From Xylaria sp. FL1777 (taxonomy: Eukaryota; Ascomycota; Sordariomycetes; Xylariales; Xylariaceae), in assembly GCA_022578965.1 (NCBI GenBank), contig MU400576.1, forward strand, positions 62,001-126,000: DNA of 64,000 bases. Direction: 5' to 3'. Positions 36,517 to 48,950 of this stretch are shown here, piece after piece. The notes under the pieces were generated by a model, which saw only the letters and a program-made list of their open reading frames with translations, had not been told where the DNA came from and did not search any database. Position 1 is the first letter of the stretch; each line of letters begins with the position of its first letter. Made by a program: the position numbers and the translations under genes.

Positions 36517-37883
36517 ATGACCGTCAGCACCAGTCTTGGCCTACACGTAGCAATAGTAGGTGGGGGCATCACAGGCGTTATCCTCGCGCTCGGGCTTGAG
36601 AAACGTGGCGTGTCGTACACGCTGTATGAGCGCGCGTCGGCCTTCACGGAGATCGGGGCTGGTATTGGATTCAGTCCGAACGCCGAGCGCGCACTGAAGG
36701 TCGTCGATCCGAGGGTATACGAAGTATACAAGAAGGTGGCATCGTCGACCGAAGATGAGGACTTCTTTCAGTGGGTTGACGGGCATGGGACCAACGAAGT
36801 CATCGCCAAACTTCTCATTGGCGTGGACGCATTCCAGGGCGGCAGACGATCCGACTTCCTCGAGGCGTGGTCGACGCTGATCCCGAGTTGGAAGGTGAAG
36901 TTCTGCAAGGAGATTGTTTCAGCGTTGCAGAACGAAGATGGAAGGGTTGCTTTGAAGTTTAAAGACGAGAGTCTAGATGAGGCCGATATTGGTACTGCTC
37001 TACCCCAGTACCTATCATTCAAAATAAAGGGCCTCAACTAACATTCCTCCCGAATTAAGTGATCGGGTGTGACGGGATTCGCTCACGGGTGCGCCAGCTC
37101 ATCCTTGGAGAGGCAAATCCGGCTGCGTACCCGCGATACACGAACAAGTTCTGCTTCAGGGCCTTGCTTCCCATGGAAAAGGCACTGAAGGTAATGGGCG
37201 AGGCGAGATGTATAAATCGGTTCATGTACAATGGCCCAGACGCTCACGCGATAACATACGCAGTCGCAGACGGGGCTCTCCTTAATGCATTGTTCGTCGT
37301 CACTGACCCGAATCCTTGGCCGCTGGAACGACACACTGCTCCTGGGACGAAGCAAGAAGCTATCGATGCCTATGCAGATTGGCATCCAATCGTCCGGGGT
37401 CTTGTCGACCTACTGCCCGAGAAGCTAGACAAGTGGGCGATATTCGACATGTATGAATATCCAGCTCCATATTATAACGTCGGAGCTATAGCACTCGCCG
37501 GAGACGCGGCACACGCCTCGGGGCCACATCTCGGCTCGGGTGCCGGGTTCGGTATTGAGGATGGCTTGGTGTTGGCTAGTATACTAAAGGCCGCAGATGA
37601 AGAAGTCCGAATCAACAGGACAGGGAAAAGCAAAGTGCAGATATCTCACGACGCCCTCGCCGCGTACAACACGGCACGGTTCGATCGCGACCAGTGGCTT
37701 CCGGGAGCTACGCGGGAGGCTGTCGAGCTATTCCAATGGAGGAATAAGGAGGTGGGCAGCGATCATGAGAAATTCTTATCCAGAGCCAGCCAGCTTTATC
37801 ACACCATTTGGGATAATGACATCGATGAGATGGTTCATGCAGCCCTCGCGGAGTTCAAGAACATTGTAGCTCAACAGTCATAG
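36517..37883 (+). CDS. FAD-dependent monooxygenase, salicylate-hydroxylase-like
   Basis: Two exons, 36517-36991 and 37060-37883, giving 432 residues, a normal size for the group A flavoprotein family. The dinucleotide-binding GGGITG is at residues 15-20, the Asp-Gly motif is IGCDGIRSR (D163), and the FAD ribityl-binding LAGDAAHASGPH is near residue 306, followed by GSGAGFGIEDG. No membrane segment. Expected reaction: NAD(P)H- and O2-dependent hydroxylation of an aromatic or polyketide substrate, as in salicylate 1-hydroxylase. The specific substrate is not readable. The neighbouring divergent reductase may act in the same short pathway, which is an inference. Confidence 0.9.
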
Positions 37884-38175
37884 CCAAGTTCATAGTTGTA
37901 TATCTCAACATCGGCATCAACAACTACCTCTTCAAGAAGGGTTAAACCCGATTCGACTCAGATGGCTAAGCGGCATAATAAGTAGAGCATTAGATAGTTC
38001 TGTTAAGAGTGGTCGGTGTTCGCCGCAAAAGTCCACGTGCCACAAACTCCACGAGACGCTATATCTTCTGTATATTGCATTGCTCCCCGTTTACGCCGAC
38101 CTGTCAGTTCACTCACTCTATCTGTCCCATCCAGGGTTATGGCACCCAATTAAGCCCCACGAACTCATCCACCTA

Positions 38176-38276
38176 GGTCCCATAACTCAGTTGGTCAGAG
38201 TGTCGTACTAATATTATGATGATAACTCATAACATTTGTTATGCGAAAGTCGTGAGTTCGAGCCTCACTGGGACCA
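38176..38276 (+). tRNA. tRNA-Ile(AAT) with a 27-nt intron
   Basis: The acceptor stem GGTCCCA pairs perfectly with TGGGACC, discriminator A. The D-stem is ACTC/GAGT, the anticodon stem TCGTA/TGCGA (with one G-T), and the T-arm GTGAG-TTCGAGC-CTCAC. The loop CTAATA...A places anticodon AAT at 38210-38212. The intron runs 38214-38240, one base after the anticodon, the standard eukaryotic position. Mature length is 74 nt before CCA addition. The D-stem has A-T where G-C is usual in this tRNA, so it is slightly divergent but foldable. Confidence 0.85.
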
Positions 38277-38286
38277 AGCTCATATC

Positions 38287-38290
38287 TTTT
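38287..38290 (+). terminator. RNA polymerase III T-run after tRNA-Ile
   Basis: Four T residues start 11 bases downstream of the tRNA 3' end, a minimal Pol III termination signal. Confidence 0.5.
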
Positions 38291-39534
38291 GATGCTACAG
38301 CATCTGAAATTATCTTTTTGCTTTCGCTCTAAGTTCGCTGGGAGTGGGCCAAAGTCCGGACATGGGTCTAGTTGGGGATCCTTGTCGCCATGTTGAAAAT
38401 GCATGTATAACAACTGTGGATATGGCGACTCCTGGACTGCGGGGGTTCCTTGGCCCTTTGTTTCCTTACTTATACACAACGTCCCCAAAAGGGAAGAAGT
38501 ATAAGTAAAGTGAGGAATGCCGCACTATTTGGGAAGGAGTCTTGCTATGACTCGGAATGAGCAAACCTCCCACCTATCCTCTTTATTCAGCTGAACTAAA
38601 TATACTAAACAAACAGGTAGGTAGGCCATAGCAATACTGGACGTAAGTAATAACCCAAACCGGCCCTAAACAACAGGTACAGCAGCTCAAATTGTAACTC
38701 TTGCCATCATCTACAATCGTATCAGCCGCAGAAGCCACCACTCGAAACTTGTGTCTAAAACAGCACATTACTCATGATCTACTGCACGAGAACAAGCTCA
38801 CTTTGCTGACACAGCAGGCTTTAATGTGTCTAGACACGACCTACGACACATTCCATAAATGAGAACGATCATCAGGTATAAATATTCCACAAGACACGCG
38901 GGGTAAGTAATAAAATTATCATATTTCACGTTCTACCTCTGCCAAGCCCTATCAACCCGCGACGAGGTCCTAATTGTTTGCCCAAGTCGGTCACTTCGTG
39001 GACAAGATAGGAGAATGACCTGAAGAGAACCAAAAAAAATAATGCAGGGGAACCATTTCTCGTGAACACAACCGACAACACTAGTCTGACAATATGTGAA
39101 AATGAAGGTGTTAACTTCTTTTCCCCATGCATAATCCATTATGCTCAAGCTCCTTTCCCTCCTCCCCAATGGTCGGATTGGTGTACAGTGCCCAAACGTT
39201 ACTAGGTTATATCTCAAGCCCACAATCCTCGCCCAACAGCGAAAAATCAATCAGACCGAAACGTTCAGGGTATTTTGTTCTGCAGGTTGTCCCAAGCGAA
39301 TAATAACCATGCAAGTAACTCGAAGGGTTTGGCTGAGCAAGACCCCACGAACAAGTGGTATCCATAATGATGAATTAAAAAAAAAGGACAAAGAAAGAAA
39401 TCATAGGCGTCGTGAGATCCCATCTGGGTCTTCGTAATTTTGGTATGGGCTAATGCAAGGTGAATTATCAAACGATTGACGACAATGAAATTGCGCATTC
39501 ATCTCGTATGGTATACACAGGTAAAACGGGTGAA
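38291..39534. other. Intergenic, no gene seen
   Basis: Sequence between the tRNA and the 3' end of the Num1/ApsA-like gene. Short frames only. Confidence 0.55.
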
Positions 39535-42500
39535 TTATGTACGAGAGCGCATAGAACCCGTCGCTGATTGCGAACCTGAAGGACCGGGATGTGAGTGCGA
39601 CTGGAAGTTTGGAAGACGACCGCGTTTTGAAGTGTGAGACAGCGTGCCCACGTCATGTTTTCCTACAAAGGGGTTAGTATAATCATACACGCATTACACG
39701 TAAGGTTGACTTACCATCACAGCAAGCTCTCACATTCTCAAGCCTATCTGACTCCCTATCCTGTTGCTCGATTATTTGCCTTAAATCTTCGGCGCTGTCC
39801 GGGACCTCGCTGGCCTCGTAGATAGCAGTATCGTAAGGTTGGTAGCTTCGACTTCTTAGGCTACTAAAGGTGCCACGGCTTAGGCTACTAGACTTCCAGT
39901 AGCCGCTGAGCCTCCCAAAGGTACCAGCACGTGCAGCTTCTTTCTCTCGAGTTGGCGTCAAGGTTGGAATATCCATCGATACTTCCAAGTTGGGCGAGTC
40001 ATTTCGAGTTGTCCTCGAATTATACGAGGAAAGAGACGGCGGCGGATGAGGTCTTGGACCGTTTGCTGGGCGGCGGTGGATAGGGGGGTTGAATTCATCC
40101 ACGTCTTCTTGAGTGATATTGCCAGCCACTTCTTCGACATCCTGCTTGTTTTCATTGCCAGAACGTAACAGAAGGTACGACAAAGCATTGAACCATGTCT
40201 CGTGTCGCTGACCAGTGGTGCAGGTAAACTTGATGGTGCGACCAGGGGCAATGACAACCAGACTCTTGCGATGAAGTCCAGGAGGCATAGGGTTATCATC
40301 TGCTACTACCCGAACAGCTTCAATGGGTACGCTTTTGGCTTTCATCTCGCCGCGGTTACCGGCAGCTGGATCGCTATCACTCCAGTAGAGAGCTCGGGTA
40401 TATGGATGCACCCAGAAGAACCGCCTGTGTCTGTTTTCAGACATTTCTCCCCGTCCAGTCTTCCTGGTATATTTCCAAAGGTATTCGCCAATCATTGTTT
40501 GAGTGACAGCTTGAATCATGCGAGGATCCGTGTTGGGACCAAAGCCCGAAGGCTCCATACCCATTCCATTGTGAATATTGAATCGGGTATCGATCTCCGA
40601 TGCGAAGGAGGATATGGATGACTGCCTACTGCGCACGGGCATTCGAGTTGGCGACTGAACATCTGCATACCCAGGGGTCATACTAGCACGAAGTGTACTT
40701 GGCCCCTTGACAGCAGAGGCTGGTGATATAGGCGGCTTGTTGCTTGGCGTTTGTGGACGAGAGGATGAAGGGCGGTAAGCAGATGCGGGCAATAATGGGG
40801 GCCCCATACTACTTATACTACCTTTACCACCATGGGTCGAATCAGTCCGTGCTGCCTCGATAACTTCGCGATGATTTTGAGGTAATGGTGGTCTGTTTTG
40901 CGCATAACTACGGGCACTAGCAGAACTTCCAGGTCGGCGGGTAGGAAAGGGTTCAGAAGTTCCAACGTTGCCAGGCTCATGAATCCGGAGCCTCGTACGT
41001 GTCACACTGCCCGTACTATCAACGGACGAGCGTCTGATGCGAACCGTTGAGGGAGTTGCAGCTGTAGCCTCGTCAAATGGAGTGTCGACTTCCTCACCTT
41101 TATTTCTAGTCGTAGACGAGCTTAGAGAATGCTGATGCTGGTTTTTCATTAACAAATCTAGAGCCTCCGCCGTTAACAGTGTTTGAGAGCTCTGGTGAGA
41201 AGTATTCGTGGTGGGCTTCCGTAACGATCGAGCATCAGTGTTAGCTGTAATTTCTTTAAATGGCCGTTGTGAATCGGGCGTTTCAGGCCGAATAGCAGTC
41301 AGCGATTGACGCGTTTCGTCCTCGGCAATTATCGGTACATCTTCAGCTTCGGCTCTTGACTGTTTAAGTCCACCATTTGGAAGCGAGTGTGTCGCCGACA
41401 GTTCCCCATCCCGTGGTATAATGAATGCCTCCCGCCTCGGACTCTTGAGTTCAGGTGGGTCGACTGGCTCTGTTTGTACAGAACTTATTGAAGAATACCC
41501 TAGAGTAGGTGGAACTATAGTTAGGCTGGTGCGGAGAGCGTCGAGCTCCGCAGCGTGAATGACGCGAAGATCTTGTATTTCGGATTCAAGAGTCTCTTTA
41601 TGGCGAGCAGTAAGCGCCTCGTGCTGTCGAGTGAGCGCAGCTTCACTCAATTGTTCGTGCTCAGTCCGAAGTGTATTTAGCTCACGGAGGAGCTTAGCGT
41701 TACTTTCTTCGGCCTGAGAGTCGAGGATTTGTGCATGTTGAGCCTTAAGCGTATCCAGCTCGCGAGCAAGCGTAGCGTCGCTCTCCTTCTTGAGCTGATC
41801 CAACTGCTGCGAATGCCCGATTTCAAGCGCATTGAGAGCTTCGGAATGGCTAGCCTCCCGCTCAGTTTTGGCAACCTTGAGGGTTTCCAAGTGTTCTGCC
41901 TCCAAGCTCTTTAGGCCTTGTTCTAGTACCGTCTGGTGCTCGGCGCGTAAGGAAGTCAAGGCCGTAGCATGAGCAGATTCAAGATCAGCAAGTTGTTGCA
42001 GGTGTACCAATCCAAGCTCATTCTTCGCCTTCTCCAAGTCGTCATGATGCTTGGTAGCCAGCGCAGCAAGCTCACGAGATTGGTCTAATTCGCTCTGCTG
42101 GCGAAGTTGCTCTAAGTCATGCGCATGAGCTTCAGCAATCTCTTGCATCTTTCGTGTTGAATCAGCTTCGCGGTCGCCTCTTAATGCTTCCAGGGCTTGA
42201 GAATGGCTAGCACTTAACGCCGCAATTTCTTTGGATTTCATTTGTTCGCCTTCTTGTTGGAGATCTGCTAGTTTTTGCGAGTGGCTATCCATCAACTCCT
42301 GAAGTTGCTGAGCCATCATAGCTTGGTGTTCGTTCTTGAGAGCCTCCAGGTCCTTTGCATGCTTGGCGCTCAGCGACTCGATATCCTGGGCATGATTAGC
42401 ATCAGTTTCCTGGAGGAGAACATCACGCTCTTTTAGATGAGCGGCTTCAAGCTCTCGGCGGAGAGCCTCAAGCTCTGCCGAATGAGCAATACCAAGCTCG

Positions 42501-45500
42501 CCCCGAAGCCGTAACCCCGAGGCTTCATGTTCATCCTTCAAGCTCTGCAGCTCATTGATATGCTTATTTGTCAAGTCATTCAGCTCTTCAGTTCTAGCAG
42601 CTGCGTGTGTAGCTCTCAAATCTTTCAGTTCGTCGAGATGCTTTAAAGCCACTAGCTCCAATTCCTTAGTCCTTGCTGCTGTATGTTCGCTCTTGAGCGT
42701 GTCAATCTGTCGTTCATGCGATGATTTGAGAGCCTCCAAGGCCTGACTCTGTGCAATCTCAGCGTCACGCTTGTGAGCTTCGACAATTTCATTGTGAGCG
42801 GCGTTCAATGCTTCGATTTGCTGACTATGAGCCGCGTCACCCTCAGTCTTCGAAGACTCGACTTGTTTCGCCAGAGCAGCTTTAAACCCGTCTAATTCCT
42901 TAGCGTGAGCTGCAGCGTATTGGCTATTTAGCGTCTCAATCTCGTGCGCATGGGAAGCCTTGAGAGCAACAATTTCTCTGGACATGACAGCCTCACCGTC
43001 GGCCTTTTGGGTTTCTAGCTGTTTAGCATGAGTTGCGACAATTGCTGCAATCGCCACGGCATGAGCAGCATCCTTTTCTTTTCTCAGCCCTTCAAGCTCT
43101 TCGATATGAGACGCTTTGAGGGTTTCAAGGACCTGCAGATGAGTGGCATTCATACGATTTTCAATCTCACTTATTTGATTCTTATGAGATTCGGCAAGCG
43201 TATCAAGAGCTGCAGTATGCGAAGCATCCTTCTGTTTGCCAAGATCATCGATCTGATCAATATAGGCGGCCTTCAGAGACTCCAATTCCTGGGAGTGGGT
43301 GGCTTTCAGAGACTCTAACTCCTGAGAATGTAGTTCATGCAAACTATTTTTTGTGTCGTCGAGCTGCTTGCTGTGAGAATCAGTGAGTGAAGCAATAGCG
43401 GCAGCTTGAGCAGCAGTAATCTCATTTTTAGTGTCCGCTATCAAGTGAGCATGAGCAGCCTGGAGTGACTCTAGTTCTTCCGCGTGAGTAGCTTCAATCG
43501 AAGTCTTCATTTGGTCGATGTGCTGCAGGTGTGATGCCTTAAGGCTCTCTAGTTGTTCAGAGTGCGCAGCGTTCATTGACTGTTTAGTTCGATCAGCTTG
43601 ATCAGCATAGCTGGATTTAAGGTCCTCGAATTCTCTAGCATGCGCTTCAGAGAGCTCTTTCTTCGTAGCGTCAATCTGGTTAGTATGGCTCGCAGCCAAA
43701 GCAGCCAGTTCAGTGGCATGAGCTGCCTCTTTCCCAGTTTTGAAGCTGGAGAATTCTTCAGCGTGATTGAGTTTGACCGCTTCTAATTCAGCAAACGCGG
43801 CAGTTCTCAGCTCAGACTCCTTTCGAGATGTTTCCTCAGCATGAGCAGTCTTCAAAGCTTCGATATCAGCATAGTAGGCTGTCTTGCTTTCAGATTCCCG
43901 ACGAGACAGCTCCTCGGCGTGCACAGTCTTCAGGATTTCCACATCGGCAGCATGGGCGGCTACACCTTCGGATTCTCGGCGAGACAATTCCTCATCATGA
44001 GAAGTCTTCAGAGCTGCTAGAGCAACACCATGAGCGGCGGTGGTTTCCGCTTCCTTTTGAGCCAATTGCTGAGCATGGAGATTCTTCAACGTTGCCAGCT
44101 CCTGCTCATGAGAAGCCTGGGCATCAGCAATAGCCTCACTAATCAAAGCAGCGTGACTTGAATTAATCGACTCAATTTCGTGAGCGTGAGCTGCCTGAGA
44201 AGCAGCTACTGCTTCATTAGTAGCGTCTATGTGGTCAGAGCGGAGACCTTCAAGCTCTTGAGCATGTGCGTGTTTAAGGGCAGTGAGTTCATCGTTGTGT
44301 TCTAACTTTAGAACTTCAATCGCGGTGGAGTGAGCTGAAGCATTCTCAGCAGTAAGATTCTTCAGTTCCTCCGCATGCTCCGCGCGAAGAGCAGAGATCT
44401 CAGCTCCATGCGTATCGATTTCTGGAAGAGGCTCGACATCGTGCGAATGCACTGTAGATAATACAAGCGGAGCCGAGAAGGCAAAGTCCCTCCTAGGCGA
44501 CGACGTCGGTGGCGTTGGAAATTCGGCGAGCTTCTCCCCAAGATCATGGGCGACAGAATCGCTATACTCAGAACCCATGGAAAATCTGCTCATATCCGTG
44601 TTCATGGATGCAGGTCGACCAGCACCGGCAAGGTCTTTAGCAGAGATAGAAAATCTATTCAAGGGTTCCGTCATCATGCCACTATCAACCATAATAACTC
44701 TTGGCAGGGGTGGCAGAGCTGGTGGTGGAGTCATAGCTCGACCCCTAATCGATCTCCTACTTGGCGTCACCGACATGCTAGACTCATTATCGCTACCATC
44801 AAAGTCGCCCAGTTCGGCAGCCAAGCTTTGCGCCGGTTGTTGAGGAGTGCCGATATTGCTACTATTCGCAAAGCTGGCTGGGCTGCTCTGCAGGGTTGGC
44901 TCTTCACTCGCCTGTCTAGACCGACGGAAAGCACCCCGACTTACGCGAAGAGGAAACTTAGCATGAAGTGGTGGCAGATGAGTGGGTGTTTTGACATCGT
45001 CATAAGGAAAGTCTTCATCTTCAGTCGAGGCGGTGCTGTCAATCGACCCGCTGCGTTGCGCCGCAAACAAATTCGGTGGCCGCCCTGTTAGAATCCGGCG
45101 CTTGGAAGGGCTCTCGGTCTCGGTTTCGACATCGTCGCTCGAGAATTCCTCAGCGCCAGTGTGGAAATCATCAGTCTCGGTGGCGTTCTCGTTCGCGGTT
45201 TCAAATGCTGCGTCGCTCGTCTCGTTGGCAGTCTCGAAGTGGTCAGTATGTTCAGGCACGGGGTCAAACAACATCGTCGTCTCGCGTGTTATAGGCGACG
45301 AGCGAGGATGAGGGGGGGGGTCGGACTGATCTTCCCAGCTCGGATCATCTGCAAAAATCTCACTCCGAGCACTGCGTAAACCACCCAAGAGTCGTGGGGG
45401 TTTCTTAAATTCCTTGGAGTCAGTCTTCCTGGCACGCCTGTTGGGGACTACAGGATCACTGCGGAGTTTCTCGATCTCATCCCGAGCTTCTTGCAGGAGT

Positions 45501-46920
45501 CTCTTGCTTTCCATTCTGTCTGTCTTCTCCCGATGAACGTTGGCCCGCAGACTTTGGATAAGGCGTTGGGCATGAGCAAGGGATGTCTTCAAAGTCTCGG
45601 ATTCCAACATGGAATGTCGCGGTGTGCCCTTGACAGGTGAAGCCGGAGGGGATTGCTCAGGGGTCGTGTTGTCGTGTGCGGTTTGGAAATCTTCGTCGCT
45701 CATGCCTATGATAGATTCGCGCTCTGATTTCTTAGCACGGATTGAAACCGACATTGCCTTGGCGAGTTCTGAATTCTGCCCAGTCAGGTCTTCGATTTTT
45801 CTTTGCATGGCGGCCCTCTCTGACTCGGCCATAACCATAGTACGCTTCGCAGTGCCCAGCTCAATATCGTGGTGCTTCACGACCGCCGCGTGCTCCTCAA
45901 CAAGCTTTGAGTGGCTTAGCTTGATCTCGTCCAGCTCTCGCTGGCCCGCGTTCTTCTCGGATTGAAGCAAATTGAGGGCCTGCGTCAATTTCTTCTCGCG
46001 ATCCGCTGCTTCTCTCTCCTTGGCCATCAGGTCGTGAACTTGGGTTTCGAGGTTCCAATTTTCATCCTTGTAGCGGTGCTCGCTGTCATCAAGGGACTTG
46101 AGCCGTTGTTGAAACCCCTCCACCTCATATTCTAACTTTGAGTTTTCTAACCGGGTTTCCTTCAACTCTTCGTCCTTTTCCGCAAGCAGGCCTTGCAAAT
46201 TGCGGACTTGGGCGATCAACGACGTGCTGATCTCCGCAGCAAACTCAATGTCGTGGATGCGATTGGAAGGCTGGTTTCGGATTTTGCGATTGGGCACACT
46301 AAGCTTCGTTGGTGACGCTGTAGCCTGGGCTTCGAATTTGGAGGGGCTCACAGAGCGCTGTCGAGGAGAAAGAAGTCAACACATTGCACATGCACAGACA
46401 GAGATGTACATCACATGTCTGAACCTTGGTAACATACCTTGCCGCCTTTACCTTCGGGCACGAAGGGAGAACCCACAGAAGCCTCATTGCTAGGAACCCG
46501 CGACTTGGGTAAAAAGGCCCGAGCGCTCTCTCTGGCTACCTCGTTGTAGTCCTTCTCGATCTCAGCCAGCTTCAGGCGCAAGTCATCAGACAACTCGTCC
46601 TCGGCCTGCAACTTCTCGACCTCCTTCAACCGCTCAGTCAGCTCACTGCGCTGCTGAACCAGTGCAGTGCCGAGCTTTCCAGCCTCCTCCATCCTCCGGT
46701 CCGTCTCGGCTAGATGGGCCTCCAAGGCGCGTTTTGCCTGAGCTGGTGAAGCATTGGGACCGAGAGCGAACAACTGGGCATTGAAACTGGAGAAACGGTG
46801 GTGGGTTGGGCCAGCAGAGCGGAAAGGGTCGTTGTCTAGGGGGTCGATGACAGCAGGCACTGGCGAAGGCGCTGGCGCCATGGCCGACGAGGTGTCGGAG
46901 AGAGGTGGCGTGGTGGCCAT
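39535..46920 (-). CDS. apsA: Num1/ApsA-like cortical anchor, coiled-coil and PH domain
   Basis: Three exons, 46920-46438, 46357-39715 and 39662-39535, giving 2417 residues. The order is: a Pro/Ser-rich N-terminus; a predicted coiled coil at about residues 60-150 and again about 190-370; an acidic, phospho-site-rich linker; and roughly 950 residues (about 800-1770) of degenerate repeats built on Ala-His, Glu-Leu and Leu-Lys positions, e.g. AHAQELEGL and SHAHEIETL. Then comes a disordered Ser/Pro region and a C-terminal PH domain of the Num1/Mcp5 type at about 2105-2225 (GEYLWKYTRK ... WFNALSYLLLR). Family role: plasma-membrane anchor for dynein and mitochondria, needed for nuclear migration (ApsA in Aspergillus, Num1 in yeast). 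The final exon after the PH domain is short and supported by a TACTAAC branch site. Confidence 0.92.
41530..44430 (-). repeat. Internal degenerate coding repeats of the Num1/ApsA-like gene
   Basis: About 2.9 kb of imperfect tandem units, mostly around 20-30 codons, each containing an Ala-His ... Glu ... Leu-Lys pattern. At the DNA level units are diverged, so no long identical copies are evident. They encode a long continuous helix. Confidence 0.75.
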
Positions 46921-47589
46921 GGTCGCGTCACGCAGCGAACAAGACCAAGGAGCGCAGCAGTCTCCCTTCTCCCTGGATCAAAGACGTGGCATTCAGCGCT
47001 CGATGGGAAGGTCGGGGCGAGGCGGCGAGCGCACGTGTGCAGAGTCGCGATCGATTGCAGCAGGCACCTGGGCAGGGCGTGGAAGGGACTCGAGCAACCA
47101 GTCAATTGCACCGGAGCAGAGAAAAGAAAACAAAAACAAAAAAAACGATGGAAGTGGTATTTCAACCAGGTCCGATCCGATCCGCCCAGCCCGTCCAATC
47201 GTCTGATCGCGTTGGGAGCGGCCGATGTGACGTGCGCACCTGGCTGACTTGGCTGTGCTGGCAGTTTGGCACAGACGCAGCTGCAGAGGCAGATGCAGAC
47301 GGAGAGCGCAAATACGAAACGGTCGGGACAGCCACGGATCTGGGCAGCCAACCTTGGGTTTCAGATGGTGCCGGCCGGATTCCTCAGATTCCTCAGAAAT
47401 GGAAGTCGTCAAGTCGTCGGTCGCTCTGGCGCGCGCAGGCCTGGCACTGGCTCCACGATGGAGAGACTACCTAAAGATACCGTAGCCTCTTGTTTGCCGG
47501 CCGGTTATTGGTTGCAGGGAATGAAAGGGTCGCGACTGTTGTTTTCTCCGTCAAAGAATGTCAACCGTGGGCCAGGTTACAGTAGGCAG

Positions 47590-47810
47590 GCAAGTACCTA
47601 TATAACACTAATACCTACAAGCTCCCAAGTGGATCGCGCCTGGACTACAAGTACCTATCTACCTAACCTCTAGGTAGTAGGTAGTGGTGGACACTTATCG
47701 GCAGGTAAGGTACAGTAAGTCTATAGGTAGGCAGTAGGTACTCAGCACCGGTATGTATACCTACGGCAGGTGAAAACAATAAACCTACCTAAGTACCTAT
47801 CAGTGTAAGC
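47590..47810. repeat. TAGG/ACCT tetranucleotide-rich patch
   Basis: Many copies of ACCTA/TAGGT in both orientations, not in one clean array. Similar short clusters occur near 6480-6500, 50610-50622 and 54900-54990. Confidence 0.6.
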
Positions 47811-48759
47811 AACCTTGGAAATCTCCAATTTAGCGTGTTTATGCAGTCACACAACTACCCAGGTACTAGTTCAGGTTATCGCTGGACTCTAAGGCAGTAG
47901 CTTCGGCATGTACCCCGAGAGGTAAGTGTGGCTGACTCGCAACGCGACCTGGGATAAGCGCGCGCAAGGGAGAGGAACCAAGTTGTCGATCAGGCGAGGA
48001 AGAGGTGGTGTAAACAGAAGAGACTTGATGCACCACGGCAGATGTTTCGAAACGTCTTTTCTGCACAAAGGAGGTGGAGGACAGGGTTACAAGGGAGATG
48101 TCGGCAGCCGAACACAGCTCCAGATGGTGTACAACTCAATACACGACAGCGTCGTGTCAATGCGCCGAGCAGCAGCGCAGGCGTAAGGTATTCACCACTG
48201 TTCGCACCGTGATGAGGTCGATGTGCTGGTATGCGTACACATCCGAAAGGTTCTATGTAAAAACAAAATACAGATCAACACGGAACGCTATTATAGGGGG
48301 TGGAACTGTGCGCCCACGAGCAAGTTCCAGGCCATTCATTACCTCAACATGTGAAATCTTGAGCCGCGGGCTGAGGATATAGGTATCTAGATCCGAACCT
48401 TGTCTCAGATAACCGTGGAGAACCGTGGAGGCCCGCACAAGCCGACACAATGTGTAAGCAAAAGAAAGTATTAAAAGAGTAATTTAGTATTATTAAAGTC
48501 GTAGGAGCTCGGCAATCCGTCTGCGTTGTTTTGTCCGATGATTCGCGAAAACGTTGGGAATCGGTGTATATCGGTTTTTGTTGTGTTTAGTGACAGGAAT
48601 GGCCGAGCAGAAATAATAACAATGACAACATGTACTATACTAGATGATTAAGAATAGAGAGACTGGAGGTGATTCTGAGAGTAAGTGAGCGGCTATGGAT
48701 CAAGAAACAGGAAGACACCGAGATAGGTTCAGTAGAATAAGTGAATGAATGAGTGACTG

Positions 48760-48777
48760 AAAAAAAAAAAAAAAAAA
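48760..48777 (+). repeat. Homopolymer run of 18 A
   Basis: Eighteen consecutive A residues in the presumed upstream region of the Num1/ApsA-like gene. Could be the tail of a retroposed sequence, but no element body was identified. Confidence 0.75.
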
Positions 48778-48936
48778 CAAATACGGTGTGCCGGTGAAGG
48801 TGAAAACCGCGTAACGACTTGACAATGAGGCGGGAGCGGGAACGATCTGGCCACAAGGACGGACGGGCCGCTGGATTCTTGAAGTATCCAGAGAGAGAGT
48901 TAATTGTCTTGTCTCATGAAGGCGGAACAGAACAGC

Positions 48937-48950
48937 CACACACACACACA
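48937..48950 (+). repeat. (CA)7 microsatellite
   Basis: Seven CA units in the non-coding region upstream of the Num1/ApsA-like gene. Confidence 0.8.

Noticed and set aside
29718..37883. Extending the terpenoid cluster to the isochorismatase, reductase and FAD monooxygenase genes
   Set aside because: More than 5 kb of gene-free AT-rich sequence separates them from the dioxygenase, and there is no direct sign of a shared pathway.
44546..45091. 181-codon plus-strand frame, and other plus-strand frames between 39683 and 46500
   Set aside because: All antisense to the long Num1/ApsA-like exon, with low-complexity composition and no domains.
46754..47474. Overlapping frames of 130-190 codons on both strands
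   Set aside because: GC-rich region around the Num1/ApsA start. Several mutually exclusive frames are open at once and none has family similarity.
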